Positions 48,261 through 59,655 are shown, numbered from the stretch's first letter. The stretch is DNA of 64,000 bases from Rhodococcus jostii NBRC 16295 (GCF_001894825.1 NZ_BCWY01000011.1:62001-126000), one strand, 5' to 3'. Notes: generated by a model from the letters alone, not told the origin. Numbers and translations are program-made.

Positions 48261-49294
48261 TCGTCATGGGGATCGAAAGCTCTTGTGACGAGACCGGAGT
48301 CGGCATCGTCCGGTGGAACGGCGACGGAACGTGCGAGCTGCTCGCAGACGAAGTCGCCTCCAGCGTCGACCAGCACGCCCGCTACGGCGGTGTGGTGCCG
48401 GAGGTCGCATCCCGCGCGCATCTCGAGGCGATCGTCCCGACGATGAGGCGTGCCCTCGCAGCGGCCGGGATCGCCAAGCCGGACGCGCTCGCCGTCACCA
48501 TCGGACCCGGCCTGGCCGGTGCCCTGCTCGTCGGTGTCGCGGCTGCGAAAGCGTATGCGGCGGCATGGGACGTCCCGTTCTACGCGGTGAATCACCTCGG
48601 CGGGCACGTCGCGGTCGACACCCTCGAACACGGACCGATGCCGCCGTGCGTGGCATTGCTCGTGTCGGGTGGGCACACCCACCTCCTGCATGTCGAGGAT
48701 CTCGCGAAGCCCATCGTCGAACTCGGCACGACCGTCGACGACGCGGCCGGCGAAGCGTTCGACAAGGTCGCGCGCCTCCTCGGACTCGGGTTCCCCGGTG
48801 GGCCTGCCCTCGACGCCGCGGCGCAGGACGGCGACCGAATCGCGATTCCCTTCCCGCGCGGCATGACCGGGCCTCGGGACGCTCGGCACGACTTCTCGTT
48901 CTCCGGTCTGAAGACGGCTGTCGCGCGATATGTGGAATCGAAGGAGCGTGCCGGGGAGGCGTACTCGGTGCCGGACATCGCCGCGAGCTTCCAGGAGGCT
49001 GTGGCCGACGTGCTGACGATGAAAGCGGTGCGCGCCGCCCGCGATGTCGGCGTCGACACCCTGGTGCTCGGTGGTGGTGCCACGGCCAACTCGCGTATTC
49101 GCGCGCTCGCCGAGGAACGCTGCGCCGACGCCGGTCTGACGCTGCGGGTACCTAAGCCGCGCTTGTGTACCGACAACGGAGTCATGATCGCCTCGCTCGG
49201 CGCGCACCTGATCGCAGGCGGCGCCGCGCCCTCGCTGCTGACCGTGGCCAGCGACCCCGGCCTGTCGGTTTCGACCAGTCAGGTGTTCAGCTGA
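48257..49294 (+). CDS. tsaD: tRNA N6-adenosine threonylcarbamoyltransferase TsaD
   Basis: Transfers threonylcarbamoyl to A37 of ANN-decoding tRNAs. 345 residues. ATP-binding [14 protein letters not shown]; metal ligands H113 and H117 (VNHLGGH); SGGHTHLL; C-terminal [14 protein letters not shown] with downstream Asp in CTDNGVMIA. Last gene of the tsaE-tsaB-rimI-tsaD run; its 3' end overlaps the convergent next gene by 8 bases. Confidence 0.97.
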   Translation: MIVMGIESSCDETGVGIVRWNGDGTCELLADEVASSVDQHARYGGVVPEVASRAHLEAIVPTMRRALAAAGIAKPDALAVTIGPGLAGALLVGVAAAKAYAAAWDVPFYAVNHLGGHVAVDTLEHGPMPPCVALLVSGGHTHLLHVEDLAKPIVELGTTVDDAAGEAFDKVARLLGLGFPGGPALDAAAQDGDRIAIPFPRGMTGPRDARHDFSFSGLKTAVARYVESKERAGEAYSVPDIAASFQEAVADVLTMKAVRAARDVGVDTLVLGGGATANSRIRALAEERCADAGLTLRVPKPRLCTDNGVMIASLGAHLIAGGAAPSLLTVASDPGLSVSTSQVFS

Positions 49295-50906
49295 CCGGAA
49301 TCGTGACGGTCTCCGTGGCCGGCGGAGTCAGCGCCACATCGGGCTGAGCGCCGCTCGGTTGCGTCCCGTTCGGCGTCGGAGCGACCGTGCCCGGCGCCGG
49401 GAGAATCGGGAAGAGTCCTCCGGGTGCCGAGGGTGCTGCCGGTGCCGAGGGCGCTGCCGGTGCCGACGGTGCGGCGGGCGTCTCGGTCGGCGGCGCCACT
49501 TCGGGAACATCGGGTGCCGGAGCCACGGGGCTCGGTTCGTTCGGGGTGGATTCTCCCGGAACCTGGGGCCACAGCGGCGGGATGGCGGGCCACTCGATGT
49601 GCGGCCACACAGGCTGTGACGGATTGGTTCCAGGCAGAGTCGGCCGCGCCGGAGCCGTCGGCGTCGGCTGCCGGGTCGTGGTCGGCGGGGTGGTGGTCTC
49701 GCTCGGCGAGTCGGGCACGTGCGCCGGTGTGCGGTCCGGCTGCGGTTCGGACGTGGGCGGGGCCACCTGATTCGGGTAGGAGTCCCGTGTCGGTGTGGGA
49801 TCATACGACGGAATCCTCGTGGCGGGAGGCGCGTCCGTCGTCGTGGTCGTGACCTGCTCGGTGGTCTGGAACATGTCGGTTCCCGCGGGGGAGACATTGG
49901 GATCCGGGGCGGGTGCGAGTTCCTTCACTCCGTAGCCGAGAACGAGACCGCCGACCACCAGGGCGCCGACGAGAGCCCCGGACACCTTGGCCGCCGAGCC
50001 GGGGCGGTTCGATTCGGTGGCCGGGTAGTCGCGGATTGCGGAGGAGACGGCGAGCAACGCCGCCCCCTTCGCGGTGGCCGTGTCGGGTTCGGGTACCGCG
50101 ATGACCCGTGCGGTGAAGGCGTCGGCGACGGCGGACGCGATCGCCGGAATGTTCGCGCCACCACCGACCAAAGCCAGCGCGTCGGGAGGGCGCGGGGAAT
50201 CGGCGACGGTGGCGCGGATGAACTCGACCGCGACCCGGACCGTCGGTGCGGCGATCTCCTCGAACCTGGTGCGGCTGATCTGGATCGGACGGATGCCCTG
50301 AAGGTCGATGTCGACGTGCGCGTTCGGCTCCGAGGACAACTGCTCCTTCGCGACGCGGCACCGCGCCGAGAGCAGGTCCCGGTCCAGGTGCCGCAGGGGA
50401 TGCGGAGTGGAGAGGCCAGCGACGACGTGGTGGAACACGAGGTCATCGATTCCGGTGCCGCTCACGTGGCTCGTGCGGTCGGCGTGCAGGACCGTGCCGT
50501 CCACCTGATCGACGACGGCGACGGACAGTCCGGACTCACCGAAGTCGACGATCGCGACAGTGGCGTGCTGTGCGACCTCGCCGGTGTGCCGCAGGTAGGT
50601 GAGGGTGGCGGCGGTCTCGGGCACGAGATGCACGCGGTGCCGCTGCCTGCTGACGGCGCTGCGGATCGAATGAGCCTGTTCCGCCGTCCGGTACGCGACG
50701 GCGAACGCGTCGGGAGTGGTGGGATCGGCAGGAACCTGGGTGGTCATCAGCGAGATCGACGAGCGGACCAGGTCACCGAGGTCGGTGTGGGCCTGATCGG
50801 CGGACAGGTAACGGAACTCGACGTTCTGCGCACCATTGGCGGCGGTGCTGACGAGGGCGGAACCGACACCTGCCGCACCGGTCGACATCCCCAGGGACAT
50901 CCCCAT
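49287..50906 (-). CDS. Hsp70-like membrane protein with Pro/Thr-rich extracellular tail
   Basis: 539 residues. The first 290 form a degenerate Hsp70/actin-like ATPase: phosphate loop 2 analogue [16 protein letters not shown] (117-132), AKEQLS (186-191) and adenosine motif LVGGGANIP (246-254). The opening GMSLGMSTG replaces the usual GIDLGTT, losing its Asp. A membrane helix at about 308-326 is followed by a roughly 210-residue Pro/Thr/Ala tail ending with APSAPA repeats. There is no substrate-binding domain. ATG 50906 follows GAGGGG. It may sense or scaffold at the envelope; the function is unknown. Confidence 0.8.
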   Translation of the reverse strand: MGMSLGMSTGAAGVGSALVSTAANGAQNVEFRYLSADQAHTDLGDLVRSSISLMTTQVPADPTTPDAFAVAYRTAEQAHSIRSAVSRQRHRVHLVPETAATLTYLRHTGEVAQHATVAIVDFGESGLSVAVVDQVDGTVLHADRTSHVSGTGIDDLVFHHVVAGLSTPHPLRHLDRDLLSARCRVAKEQLSSEPNAHVDIDLQGIRPIQISRTRFEEIAAPTVRVAVEFIRATVADSPRPPDALALVGGGANIPAIASAVADAFTARVIAVPEPDTATAKGAALLAVSSAIRDYPATESNRPGSAAKVSGALVGALVVGGLVLGYGVKELAPAPDPNVSPAGTDMFQTTEQVTTTTTDAPPATRIPSYDPTPTRDSYPNQVAPPTSEPQPDRTPAHVPDSPSETTTPPTTTRQPTPTAPARPTLPGTNPSQPVWPHIEWPAIPPLWPQVPGESTPNEPSPVAPAPDVPEVAPPTETPAAPSAPAAPSAPAAPSAPGGLFPILPAPGTVAPTPNGTQPSGAQPDVALTPPATETVTIPVS

Positions 50907-51114
50907 CACACACACCCCCTCACGTTGTCGAACGCGTGACCTGCTGTCTTTGTCGGAACGCCCTGTTCAGCGGGGAATCCCTGCCCGTTGAATCGGCGAC
51001 TGTTATCTGAACGTTACAGAAAACAAACGGATTTCGCTCCCGACTTCCGGCCGTCGGAGACGAGTATTGCGCTCGATATCCGGTCTCACCTGCACAGTTG
51101 TCCAAAGGAATCTC

Positions 51115-51651
51115 ATGCGACGCGCCAGCGATTTCCGGAACCTCACCAGACGTGAGCGCCGACGGCTTCTGCTCCGTGCGCTTCTGGTCCCGCTCGCGAC
51201 CATCCTTCTGTGCCTAGTGGCCTATTTCGCCCTGCCGTGGACCAATATCGGAGACATGTCGGCCCTGCTCATCCTGGGGGGAGGCCTGCTCGTGGTCGTG
51301 CTCGCCGCGGTGTGGCAGATCCGGCGAATCATCCGGTCCGACGTACCTACGCTCCAGGCGATCGAGGCACTGGCCCTGATCCTGCCGCTCTATCTGCTCG
51401 GGTTCGCCACGGGCTATTGCCTGATGTCCGAGAGTGATCCGGGCTACTTCACCGAACCCCTCACCCGCATGGGCGCGCTGTATTTCTCGCTCACCGTGTT
51501 CTCCACCGTCGGGTTCGGCGATATCGCCGCGACGACCGATGCGTCCAGGGCCGTAGTCAGTGTGCAGATCATCGGAAACCTGATCCTCCTCGGCGTCGGG
51601 ATCCGGGTGATCGTCGCGGCTGTCGACTGGGCACGTAAGCGCCGGAACTAG
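51115..51651 (+). CDS. Two-pore-domain-like potassium channel family protein
   Basis: 178 residues with four hydrophobic segments (about 22-41, 49-68, 84-103 and 145-167) and a pore loop before the last. The K+ selectivity filter reads TVGFGD at residues 131-136. An Arg-rich N-terminus of 20 residues is probably cytoplasmic. There is no RCK domain, so gating is unclear. The ATG at 51115 is preceded by AAAGGAA. Its stop overlaps the convergent phosphoesterase gene by 4 bases. Confidence 0.88.
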   Translation: MRRASDFRNLTRRERRRLLLRALLVPLATILLCLVAYFALPWTNIGDMSALLILGGGLLVVVLAAVWQIRRIIRSDVPTLQAIEALALILPLYLLGFATGYCLMSESDPGYFTEPLTRMGALYFSLTVFSTVGFGDIAATTDASRAVVSVQIIGNLILLGVGIRVIVAAVDWARKRRN

Positions 51652-53357
51652 CGACCCGACGCCAGCACCAGTTCGACATTCCGGTCGGGAGTCCCGCCGA
51701 GCAGGTCGGGGTCGGCGTGAATGTCGTTGAACGACAACTCCCGGTACAGCGACGCGAGCCCGAGCGGTGAGAGGTCAGTGTGTTCGACGGCGTAGGGACT
51801 GTCGGCTTCGAACAGCGTGGTGAGCAGCGACACGGTTCCGTCGGCGTTGTCGACAACCTCGATGATCCGTCCGTGCTGGGGGAAGTCGATGTGCGAGGCC
51901 GTGTTGATCTCCCAGAACGACTGCTCCGGAGTCGATCCGGGCCACGGGGTGATCCGGTTCTCGTGGGTGTGACCGTTGACCCAGGCGAGGACGTTCGGGA
52001 ATCGGTGCAGCAGATCCACCAGTCGGGCGCCGGGGATCCGGGGCTCCGCCGGGGCGGCGGGGTCGGGGACCAGGTTGTCCATGCTGCCGCTGGTGTGGTG
52101 GCTGAACAGGACGAACCAGGTGTCGCTGCGCGGCTGCGACACCGGTGCGCCCGAGGTGTCGTAGTACCGGCTGCTGCCGGCCGTCAGGGTGTCCTCGATC
52201 CACCGGAACTGTGCGGCACCCAGCGAACCGTCGACGAAGCCGGCGCGGTTGGTGGAATCCATGCTGATTCCGACCACTCCGGGTGCGATCTCGAACGAGT
52301 AGTAGCCGATGCCGGTTTCACCTGCATCGGGCGCGAAGCCGTGACCGACCGGTCCGGGGCCCGTGTTGGCCGGGTCCAGGTGCGCGGCGATGAACTGGCG
52401 GGGTGTGAACGGGGCGCGCGTGGGGTCGGGCGTGACGACCCTCGGTGGTGTCGTGAACGCGGACAGCGCGCCGGGGATGGACGCGGCGTCGAACTTGGTG
52501 GCGATGTCCACCGCTTTCGCCTGCTCCGGTGATCCGGGGACCTCGAACTTCAGGGAACCGGTGTACATGGCTTCGAGCGGTGGGATGCCGCTCGGAACGG
52601 TGCCTTCCACCGAGTCGTCGTGATTGCCGAAGACGCAGTACCAGGGCGTGTGCAGGCCGGGGCTCGTGACCGGGCTAATCGCGGCGGCCAGCAGTCCGGG
52701 GACCTCCGGGAAGCCGGCCTTCTTGTACATGTCCTGGATCGACGACTCCGGGTTCCAGTACAGATCGGCACCCGAGTTCTGCACGCCCTCGTAGCGGTCC
52801 GGCGCGCCCGTGTTGGGAACGATGGTGCCGCCGTTGAGTGCGGTGAGGAACCAGCCGAGTTCGGCGAATTCCTTGTTGTCGGTGTTGTCGCCGGTGCTCA
52901 CGACCGCGTCGAACGGGCGCTGGGTGTGGGGGCCGGATGCGAGTGCGTTGACGCGTCCGACCAAAGCGACGAGTCCCTGCGCTGTGAGTGTCTCGTGTGG
53001 GCGGAACGCGGAACCGGTGAAGGGGTGCAGGTATTCGAAGCGCATCGGGGACTGGGCGTCGACGAGGTGGACGTCGGTGAGCTGCACGAGGGAGGCGAGT
53101 GCGGTGCGCCGGTCCTCCCGCCCGCTGCGGGTCTCGGCGAGTTCGGTGCGGACGAGGGTCGGCCACCCCGGTCCGGCGCCGAGCCTGCGGTACCCGGAGG
53201 TTCCGAGGGGGACGGCCACTGCTTCGAGAGTGGTGCCGGCCCCGGACGTGGGAAGAGGCGCCGCGCCCGCGTACTGCAACCCCCACGGGCGCGCTCCGAA
53301 CCCCACTGCCCCGATCGCCCCGAGTCCGGCAAATGTCAGGAATTTACGCCGATTCAT
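51648..53357 (-). CDS. Secreted calcineurin-like metallophosphoesterase (TIGR03767 type)
   Basis: 569 residues. The twin-arginine start MNRRKFLTFAGLGAIGAVG and hydrophobic stretch point to Tat export. Metallophosphoesterase motifs occur in order: LTDVHL, STGDNTDN, FGNHDD, FSHHTSG and NGHTHEN. Length and sequence suit the actinobacterial TIGR03767 family. Likely a cell-surface phosphoesterase; the substrate is unknown. The ATG at 53357 is preferred; a GTG three codons earlier is possible. Divergent from groES. Confidence 0.88.
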   Translation of the reverse strand: MNRRKFLTFAGLGAIGAVGFGARPWGLQYAGAAPLPTSGAGTTLEAVAVPLGTSGYRRLGAGPGWPTLVRTELAETRSGREDRRTALASLVQLTDVHLVDAQSPMRFEYLHPFTGSAFRPHETLTAQGLVALVGRVNALASGPHTQRPFDAVVSTGDNTDNKEFAELGWFLTALNGGTIVPNTGAPDRYEGVQNSGADLYWNPESSIQDMYKKAGFPEVPGLLAAAISPVTSPGLHTPWYCVFGNHDDSVEGTVPSGIPPLEAMYTGSLKFEVPGSPEQAKAVDIATKFDAASIPGALSAFTTPPRVVTPDPTRAPFTPRQFIAAHLDPANTGPGPVGHGFAPDAGETGIGYYSFEIAPGVVGISMDSTNRAGFVDGSLGAAQFRWIEDTLTAGSSRYYDTSGAPVSQPRSDTWFVLFSHHTSGSMDNLVPDPAAPAEPRIPGARLVDLLHRFPNVLAWVNGHTHENRITPWPGSTPEQSFWEINTASHIDFPQHGRIIEVVDNADGTVSLLTTLFEADSPYAVEHTDLSPLGLASLYRELSFNDIHADPDLLGGTPDRNVELVLASGR

Positions 53358-53439
53358 GTCAGACACCAGAGGAACCTTAGGTGACGGCCCCTGAGACAGG
53401 ACGATATTCAGCTCGCCGCGATCTACCACCCCCTTCTCC

Positions 53440-53466
53440 TTGAGGGTTGGCACTCTCACGTATAGA
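53440..53466 (+). promoter_or_regulatory. Predicted groES promoter overlapping CIRCE
   Basis: TATAGA at 53461-53466 is a good -10; TTGAGG at 53440-53445 is a possible -35 with a short 15-base spacer. The -10 lies inside the CIRCE spacer and right arm, so HrcA binding would block RNA polymerase. The leader to groES is about 125 bases. Confidence 0.45.
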
Positions 53467-53473
53467 GTGCCAA
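53447..53473. promoter_or_regulatory. CIRCE element (HrcA operator)
   Basis: TTGGCACTC, nine bases, then GAGTGCCAA: a perfect inverted repeat with the N9 spacing of CIRCE (consensus TTAGCACTC-N9-GAGTGCTAA), with A-to-G/T-to-C changes at the same position in both arms. It marks groES-groEL1 as an HrcA-repressed heat-shock operon. Confidence 0.92.
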
Positions 53474-53596
53474 GTGGCGCCGATCGAGCTCCGGCACCCG
53501 CGACGACGGGGCTGTGTGAAGTGCCGTAAACGGAACACTCAAACAGGAGTCCGGAGAGACCTCCGGACCCGCATACCCCAAAGTGGAGGGCTCATC

Positions 53597-53896
53597 GTGG
53601 CGAGCGTCAACATCAAGCCGCTCGAGGACAAGATCCTCGTCCAGGCCAACGAGGCTGAGACGACGACTGCCTCCGGCCTGGTCATTCCCGACACGGCCAA
53701 GGAGAAGCCCCAGGAGGGCACTGTCGTCGCAGTCGGCGAAGGCCGCGTCAACGAGCAGGGCAACCGCATCCCGGTCGACGTCAAGGAGGGTGACACGGTC
53801 ATCTACTCCAAGTACGGCGGAACCGAGATCAAGTACGCCGGCCAGGAGTACCTGATCCTGTCGGCACGCGACGTGCTGGCTGTCGTCTCCAAGTAA
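53597..53896 (+). CDS. groES: Co-chaperonin GroES
   Basis: 10-kDa lid of the chaperonin, 99 residues. It starts [21 protein letters not shown], with the mobile loop [20 protein letters not shown]. The GTG at 53597 is preceded by GTGGAGGG; the longer frame starting inside CIRCE is rejected. It lies 92 bases upstream of groEL1, with an intervening hairpin. Confidence 0.98.
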   Translation: MASVNIKPLEDKILVQANEAETTTASGLVIPDTAKEKPQEGTVVAVGEGRVNEQGNRIPVDVKEGDTVIYSKYGGTEIKYAGQEYLILSARDVLAVVSK

Positions 53897-53907
53897 GCCA
53901 TACGTGA

Positions 53908-55602
<1,695 letters not shown>

Positions 55603-55635
55603 GCTCTGCCGGTCGACTCCGGTCGTTCGAACGAA

Positions 55636-55669
55636 GAAACCCCCGTGCGGATCACCGCGCGGGGGTTTC
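55636..55669 (+). terminator. Terminator after groEL1
   Basis: GAAACCCCCGTGCGG (55636-55650) pairs with CCGCGCGGGGGTTTC (55655-55669), one wobble, 4-base loop, then TCGTGTCC. It can serve both groEL1 and the convergent rskA. Confidence 0.85.
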
Positions 55670-55690
55670 TCGTGTCCGGCCTGCGCCGGA

Positions 55691-56422
55691 TCAGCTCAGC
55701 TGCAGCACCGCGAACGGTTCCGACGTCGGCTGCGGCGACCCGCCGGGCGGTTCGACGGTGACGGCCAGCTTCGACATCGACCCGACGTCGTCGAGTACGA
55801 CGGTCGTGTCCGAGAGCACGTCCGCAGGAGACATGGTTCCGGCCGACACGGGCGCGTCGCCGGATTCGGGCATCAACCACAGCTGGTACACGGTGTCGGG
55901 TCCGGGCGGGGCGACGCCGTCCATCACGAACACCACGGCGTCCTGCGACTTCGAGTAGTTGGCGGTCGCCGACCCGCCTGCCTCGATCGTGCTCGTCGAC
56001 GAATGCATGTCGGCGGCGTCCAGCACCTGCTCGGCCACGGTGGGCGACGGACCTTCCGTGAGCTGCCGGACGATCACCGTGCCGCCGGTGAGTACGCCGA
56101 CCGCAGCGGCAGCAGCGACGGCGATCTGCCAGCGGCGTCGACGGGATCGGCGTTCGGTGAGCGAGATCGGATGTGCCGCGGAGTGTCCTGCGGACCGCCC
56201 GACCTCGTCGAGGAGTCGGATCCGCACGTGGGGTGGGGGTTCGACGGCGCCGACCGCACTCACGACCGCGAACGCTTCGCGGATCCGGCGAACCTCGTTG
56301 GTGAACGTGGAGCGCGTCCGGTCATCGGTCGCGGCGAGATCGGTGCGGAGTTCGTGGCGTTCGGTGTCGTCGAGCGCGTCGAGTGCGTACGGGTAGGCCA
56401 TGCCCACAAGTTCTTCGTTCAT
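55691..56422 (-). CDS. rskA: Anti-sigma-K factor RskA
   Basis: Membrane anti-sigma factor, 243 residues. The N-terminal cytoplasmic anti-sigma domain (about 1-90; PYALDALDDTERHELRTDLA) is followed by a basic stretch RRSRRRR, a membrane helix (about 98-117) and an extracellular RskA domain (VYQLWLMPESGDAPVSAGTM). Regulated proteolysis would release SigK. It starts one base after the sigK stop. Confidence 0.9.
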   Translation of the reverse strand: MNEELVGMAYPYALDALDDTERHELRTDLAATDDRTRSTFTNEVRRIREAFAVVSAVGAVEPPPHVRIRLLDEVGRSAGHSAAHPISLTERRSRRRRWQIAVAAAAAVGVLTGGTVIVRQLTEGPSPTVAEQVLDAADMHSSTSTIEAGGSATANYSKSQDAVVFVMDGVAPPGPDTVYQLWLMPESGDAPVSAGTMSPADVLSDTTVVLDDVGSMSKLAVTVEPPGGSPQPTSEPFAVLQLS

Positions 56423-56423
56423 G

Positions 56424-57098
56424 TCACAGACCTCCCAGGCAGCCGCGCAGACGCGTCAATCCGTCACGGATGCGCGTCTTGACCGTCGACAGTGCGACAC
56501 CCAGCTGGGAGGCGACCTCTCGGTACGTGCGGCCGTCGTAGTACGCCATCGCCACCGACTCACGTTGCATGTCGGTGAGGGAGTCGAGGCAGGCGAGCAC
56601 CGATTGATGCTCGAGCCGCCGGGTCACCTCCTCGGTGACGTGGTCGAACGGCCCGGCGATGTTGGTGTTCTCGTAGAGTGCCTCGCGGTCGGTGCCGGCC
56701 TGCTCCGACCGCACCCGGTCGACCGCCCTGCGGTGCGCCAGCGTCATCAGCCAGGACAGCACGGAGCCGCGCGCAGGATCGAAGTTCGACGCGGTGCGCC
56801 AGGCCTGGAGGAAGACTTCCTGCGTCGTCTCCTCCGCGTACCCGGGATCGCGCAGGACGCGCAGCACCATCCCGTGGACCCGGGCGCTCGTCCGGTCGTA
56901 GAGCTCGGCGAACGCCTCGGCGTCGCCGTTCGCGACGCGGGCCATGGCGTCGGAGAGCTCCTCGGATTCGGTGGCCCGGGCCGTGCGTGCCCCGGTCGCG
57001 TCCGCCGGGCACACGTCTTCTGCTGGGGAATTGCCCTCGTGGTTCGTCACCGACACTCTTCTCGCTTCATCGAGAACCACGGTAGCGTGCATATCCAC
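56424..57098 (-). CDS. sigK: ECF RNA polymerase sigma factor SigK
   Basis: ECF sigma factor, 224 residues. Region 2 is FAELYDRTSARVHGMVLRVL followed by GYAEETTQEVFLQAW; region 4 HTH is YYDGRTYREVASQLGVALSTVKTRIRDGL. The GTG at 57098 has GGAGGAG just upstream; an ATG two codons later, or an internal GTG at VTNHEGNS, are alternatives since the first roughly 40 residues are not conserved. Co-operonic with rskA. Confidence 0.9.
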   Translation of the reverse strand: MDMHATVVLDEARRVSVTNHEGNSPAEDVCPADATGARTARATESEELSDAMARVANGDAEAFAELYDRTSARVHGMVLRVLRDPGYAEETTQEVFLQAWRTASNFDPARGSVLSWLMTLAHRRAVDRVRSEQAGTDREALYENTNIAGPFDHVTEEVTRRLEHQSVLACLDSLTDMQRESVAMAYYDGRTYREVASQLGVALSTVKTRIRDGLTRLRGCLGGL

Positions 57099-57231
57099 TC
57101 ATCTCCTCCAGCCGGTAGGCATTCGGAGACCGAGTCGTCGTGGATGGGTGGCGAGGGGATCGATGTGATGCGAGGAACCCCCGTGTGGTGACGAGGGTTC
57201 CTCGGTGAGTGTCGTAGTGGGGGTAGTGGGG

Positions 57232-57525
57232 TCAGACCGCGATCCGGCCGCGGCGGTGGCGGGCGTGCATTTCGCGTTCCGTCTCGGACATTCCGCCCCA
57301 GATGCCGTAGGGCTCGGACACGCTCAGGGCGTGGCTGCGGCACTGGGCGAGCACGGGGCAGCGTCTGCACATTTCCTTGGCGCGGGTCTCGCGCTGTGCG
57401 CGGGCCCGGCCACGCTCCCCGTCGGGATGGAAGAACATCGAGGAGTCGACCCCGCGGCACAGTCCGTGCATCTGCCAATCCCAGATATCCGCGTTCGGGC
57501 CGGGAAGGTGGTTGGGTGCAGGCAT
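57232..57525 (-). CDS. whiB3: WhiB-family redox regulator WhiB3
   Basis: Fe-S transcription factor, 97 residues. Cluster ligands C23, C53, C56 and C62 and the GIWGG turn (74-78) are intact. The N-terminus MPAPNHLPGPNADIWDWQ and DSSMFFHPDGERGRARAQRE match mycobacterial WhiB3. AAGGAGT precedes the ATG. In mycobacteria WhiB3 responds to redox and NO and controls lipid synthesis. Divergent from the MerR-like gene. Confidence 0.93.
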   Translation of the reverse strand: MPAPNHLPGPNADIWDWQMHGLCRGVDSSMFFHPDGERGRARAQRETRAKEMCRRCPVLAQCRSHALSVSEPYGIWGGMSETEREMHARHRRGRIAV

Positions 57526-57722
57526 GTGGACTCCTTAGCTGCAAGCTCGCCTCTGGCGACGAGTGGACCGTGGGCTCGAACGCAAGTTCAAGCCACTGAA
57601 TCATTCACGTCGCTAACCGTAGAGGCGGTTGTGAAATCGCGTCAATAGTTGTTCACAGTGGCGATTTACATATCCCAAGAGCGAGAAGTTAACCTGGAAA
57701 ATATTTACATTCCCGCAGTTCC
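57526..57722. promoter_or_regulatory. Divergent promoter region of whiB3 and the MerR-like gene
   Basis: About 200 bases, locally AT-rich (57640-57715, with GTTGTTCACA and AAAATATTTACATT). It should contain both promoters; I could not fix individual boxes. Confidence 0.4.
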
Positions 57723-58790
57723 GTGATTCCGTTTCGGGTTGAAAGACCCAGGGTCCCGGGTGACGATGTCCGGGTGCCCCAGCCCGCGGAGCCTGAAACT
57801 CAGCACCCCTCCGGACCTCCGGACGAGGGACCCACGATCTCGGTATCTGCGCTGGCCAGAAAGCTCGGGGTAGCTCCGTCGACGCTGCGCACCTGGGACC
57901 GCCGGTACGGCATCGGACCCTCCGTTCATCCGCAGGGAAGCCACCGCCGATACACGCCACTCGACGTCGCCCGGCTCGAATGCATGCAACAGGCACTGGA
58001 CGGCGGGGCAAACTCCGCCGAGGCGGCGAGATATGCGATTAACGCAATGGCTACATATTCGTCAGAAAGGGGCCACCGACCGGGTCGGGAAAATCTGGAT
58101 GACAACTCGGTGAACGGGACGAAAACAGACTCGTCGAACCTTCTGTCGTCCTTTTCCGGCCTCGGTGACGCCGAGGCCTCGATCCGGAATTTGTCGGGGG
58201 CGCTCCTGGCGCGAGACGTCGTGACCATCCGGCGGATCGTCGTACGGGCGGTGGCCGAGCGGGGATTCAGTTCGATGTGGACGACCCTGGTCGTTCCGGT
58301 CCTCGAATGGGCGGACGAGGGGCGGAACTCGGAGGCAGCCTCCACGAGCGTCCGCATCTTCGCCGAATGCGTTGCGGGGATCCTGTCCACGATGACACTG
58401 GACGCGCCCATCGGTGGTGGTGGACGGGTGCTGCTCGTGCATGTGCCCGCCGACGGAGGGGAGTCGGTGCCCGCCGACCCCTACGGCCTTGAATTCCGGG
58501 CACTGGCCGCGGCTCTCGCCACGGCGTCGGTGGACACGCGGATGGCGCTGCCCCTGTGCCGGTCGGCGCTTCTCGCCGCCGTGACCAACGCCGAGCCGGA
58601 CGTGATCGTCCTGTGGTTGCCCTCCACCGGATGTGACGTCCCTTCTGTCGTCCGGGCGATCCGCCGCCGGCGCACCGGGCTGACGATGCTCGCGGGTGGC
58701 CCCGGATGCCACGCCCAGGCACTGCCCCGGTCGATCGTTGCGCTGGGCACGCTCGGCGACGCCGTGGACGCCGTCATCGCGGTCACCTGA
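57723..58790 (+). CDS. MerR-type HTH protein with a degenerate cobalamin-binding-like domain
   Basis: 355 residues. A MerR helix-turn-helix at about 38-105 (ISVSALARKLGVAPSTLRTW, HRRYTPLDVARLECMQQAL). The C-terminal half (about 150-355) follows the layout of B12-binding CarH/LitR proteins, a helical bundle then a Rossmann-like domain, but the WxxxEH and ExHxxG ligand motifs are absent (VLEWADEGRNSEAASTS; LLVHVPADGGESV). It therefore probably does not bind B12. GTG 57723 is the longest start; a later GTG is possible. Confidence 0.75.
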   Translation: MIPFRVERPRVPGDDVRVPQPAEPETQHPSGPPDEGPTISVSALARKLGVAPSTLRTWDRRYGIGPSVHPQGSHRRYTPLDVARLECMQQALDGGANSAEAARYAINAMATYSSERGHRPGRENLDDNSVNGTKTDSSNLLSSFSGLGDAEASIRNLSGALLARDVVTIRRIVVRAVAERGFSSMWTTLVVPVLEWADEGRNSEAASTSVRIFAECVAGILSTMTLDAPIGGGGRVLLVHVPADGGESVPADPYGLEFRALAAALATASVDTRMALPLCRSALLAAVTNAEPDVIVLWLPSTGCDVPSVVRAIRRRRTGLTMLAGGPGCHAQALPRSIVALGTLGDAVDAVIAVT

Positions 58791-58824
58791 GGTCGCGGCA
58801 GCCGGACGATGCAATGATCTCGGC

Positions 58825-59655
58825 GTGCCCGACTCGACTCCCCGTCCCGAAGTCACGACTTCGTTGAACCGCGCCGCTTTCGGCGCCGACCCGGGCGCGA
58901 GCCCACTGCCGGCATCCGATGTTCCGGTCGAGCGCTGGATGCGGGCGGTGGCATGGGGCGCCCGAGGGCACTACAGCCGGTCCCGCGCCGAACTGGACGC
59001 GCTGACGTGTGGCGGGGACGCCGAACCCGCCGTCGTGTCGCTGGCGTGGAGCACGCAGGCGTCACTGCTGCGTCAGCTCGGCTGGCACCGTGCCGCCTCC
59101 GGATTCGACGGCCGGGCCCTCGCCGTGGTCGGGACGGGTCCCGGTGGCGGCGGCGACCTCGTCCGCGAGGCCAGGTGCGACGCTCTGACCGGACTGGCCG
59201 CGGACGCCCTGGGATGCGGTCGGCTCGCACTCGGCAGGCGGCTGCTCGAACGCTGCGCCGAGCACCTGGACGAGGGTGCCGCGGACCGGCTGTGGCGGCA
59301 GCGTGTCCGCACGCACTGGGTGAGTGCGGAGTTGTTCCTCGCGGGCGGCGACTTCGTCTCGGCGCGCCGCCACGCCGAGACCGCGGCGGAAATTTCGGAG
59401 GCCTCCGGATCCGTGCGTCACCACATCAAATCGGATCTGTTGCGCAGTGCGGCGATGACCGGGGATCCCGATTCCGGTCCCGCGGCACGCCTCGCCGCCG
59501 ACGTGCTCGACCGTTGCGATCGGCACGGCCTGATACCTCTGAAGTGGGCGGCTGCGATGTTGCTGGGCGGTGTGACATCGGACTCACATGCGCGGGCGGT
59601 CCGCGTGGAGTGCGAAGCCGTCATACGGGCGCGAGGTGGGCGCTTCCGATTCTGA
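58825..59655 (+). CDS. Conserved hypothetical protein (Rv3415c-like)
   Basis: 276 residues, no recognised catalytic motif. The sequence is helical with TPR-like pairs (RALAVV, ARCDALTGLAADALGCGRLA, ARRHAETAAEISEASGSVRH), suggesting a helical-repeat scaffold. No signal peptide or membrane segment. The GTG at 58825 follows the MerR-like gene after 34 bases. Mycobacteria have a similar hypothetical gene between whiB3 and sigD; the resemblance is from position and general character. Confidence 0.7.
   Translation: MPDSTPRPEVTTSLNRAAFGADPGASPLPASDVPVERWMRAVAWGARGHYSRSRAELDALTCGGDAEPAVVSLAWSTQASLLRQLGWHRAASGFDGRALAVVGTGPGGGGDLVREARCDALTGLAADALGCGRLALGRRLLERCAEHLDEGAADRLWRQRVRTHWVSAELFLAGGDFVSARRHAETAAEISEASGSVRHHIKSDLLRSAAMTGDPDSGPAARLAADVLDRCDRHGLIPLKWAAAMLLGGVTSDSHARAVRVECEAVIRARGGRFRF

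Noticed and set aside
49420..49500. Repeats of about 24 bases that could suggest CRISPR
   Set aside because: They encode in-frame APSAPA repeats of the Hsp70-like protein tail and have no unique spacers.
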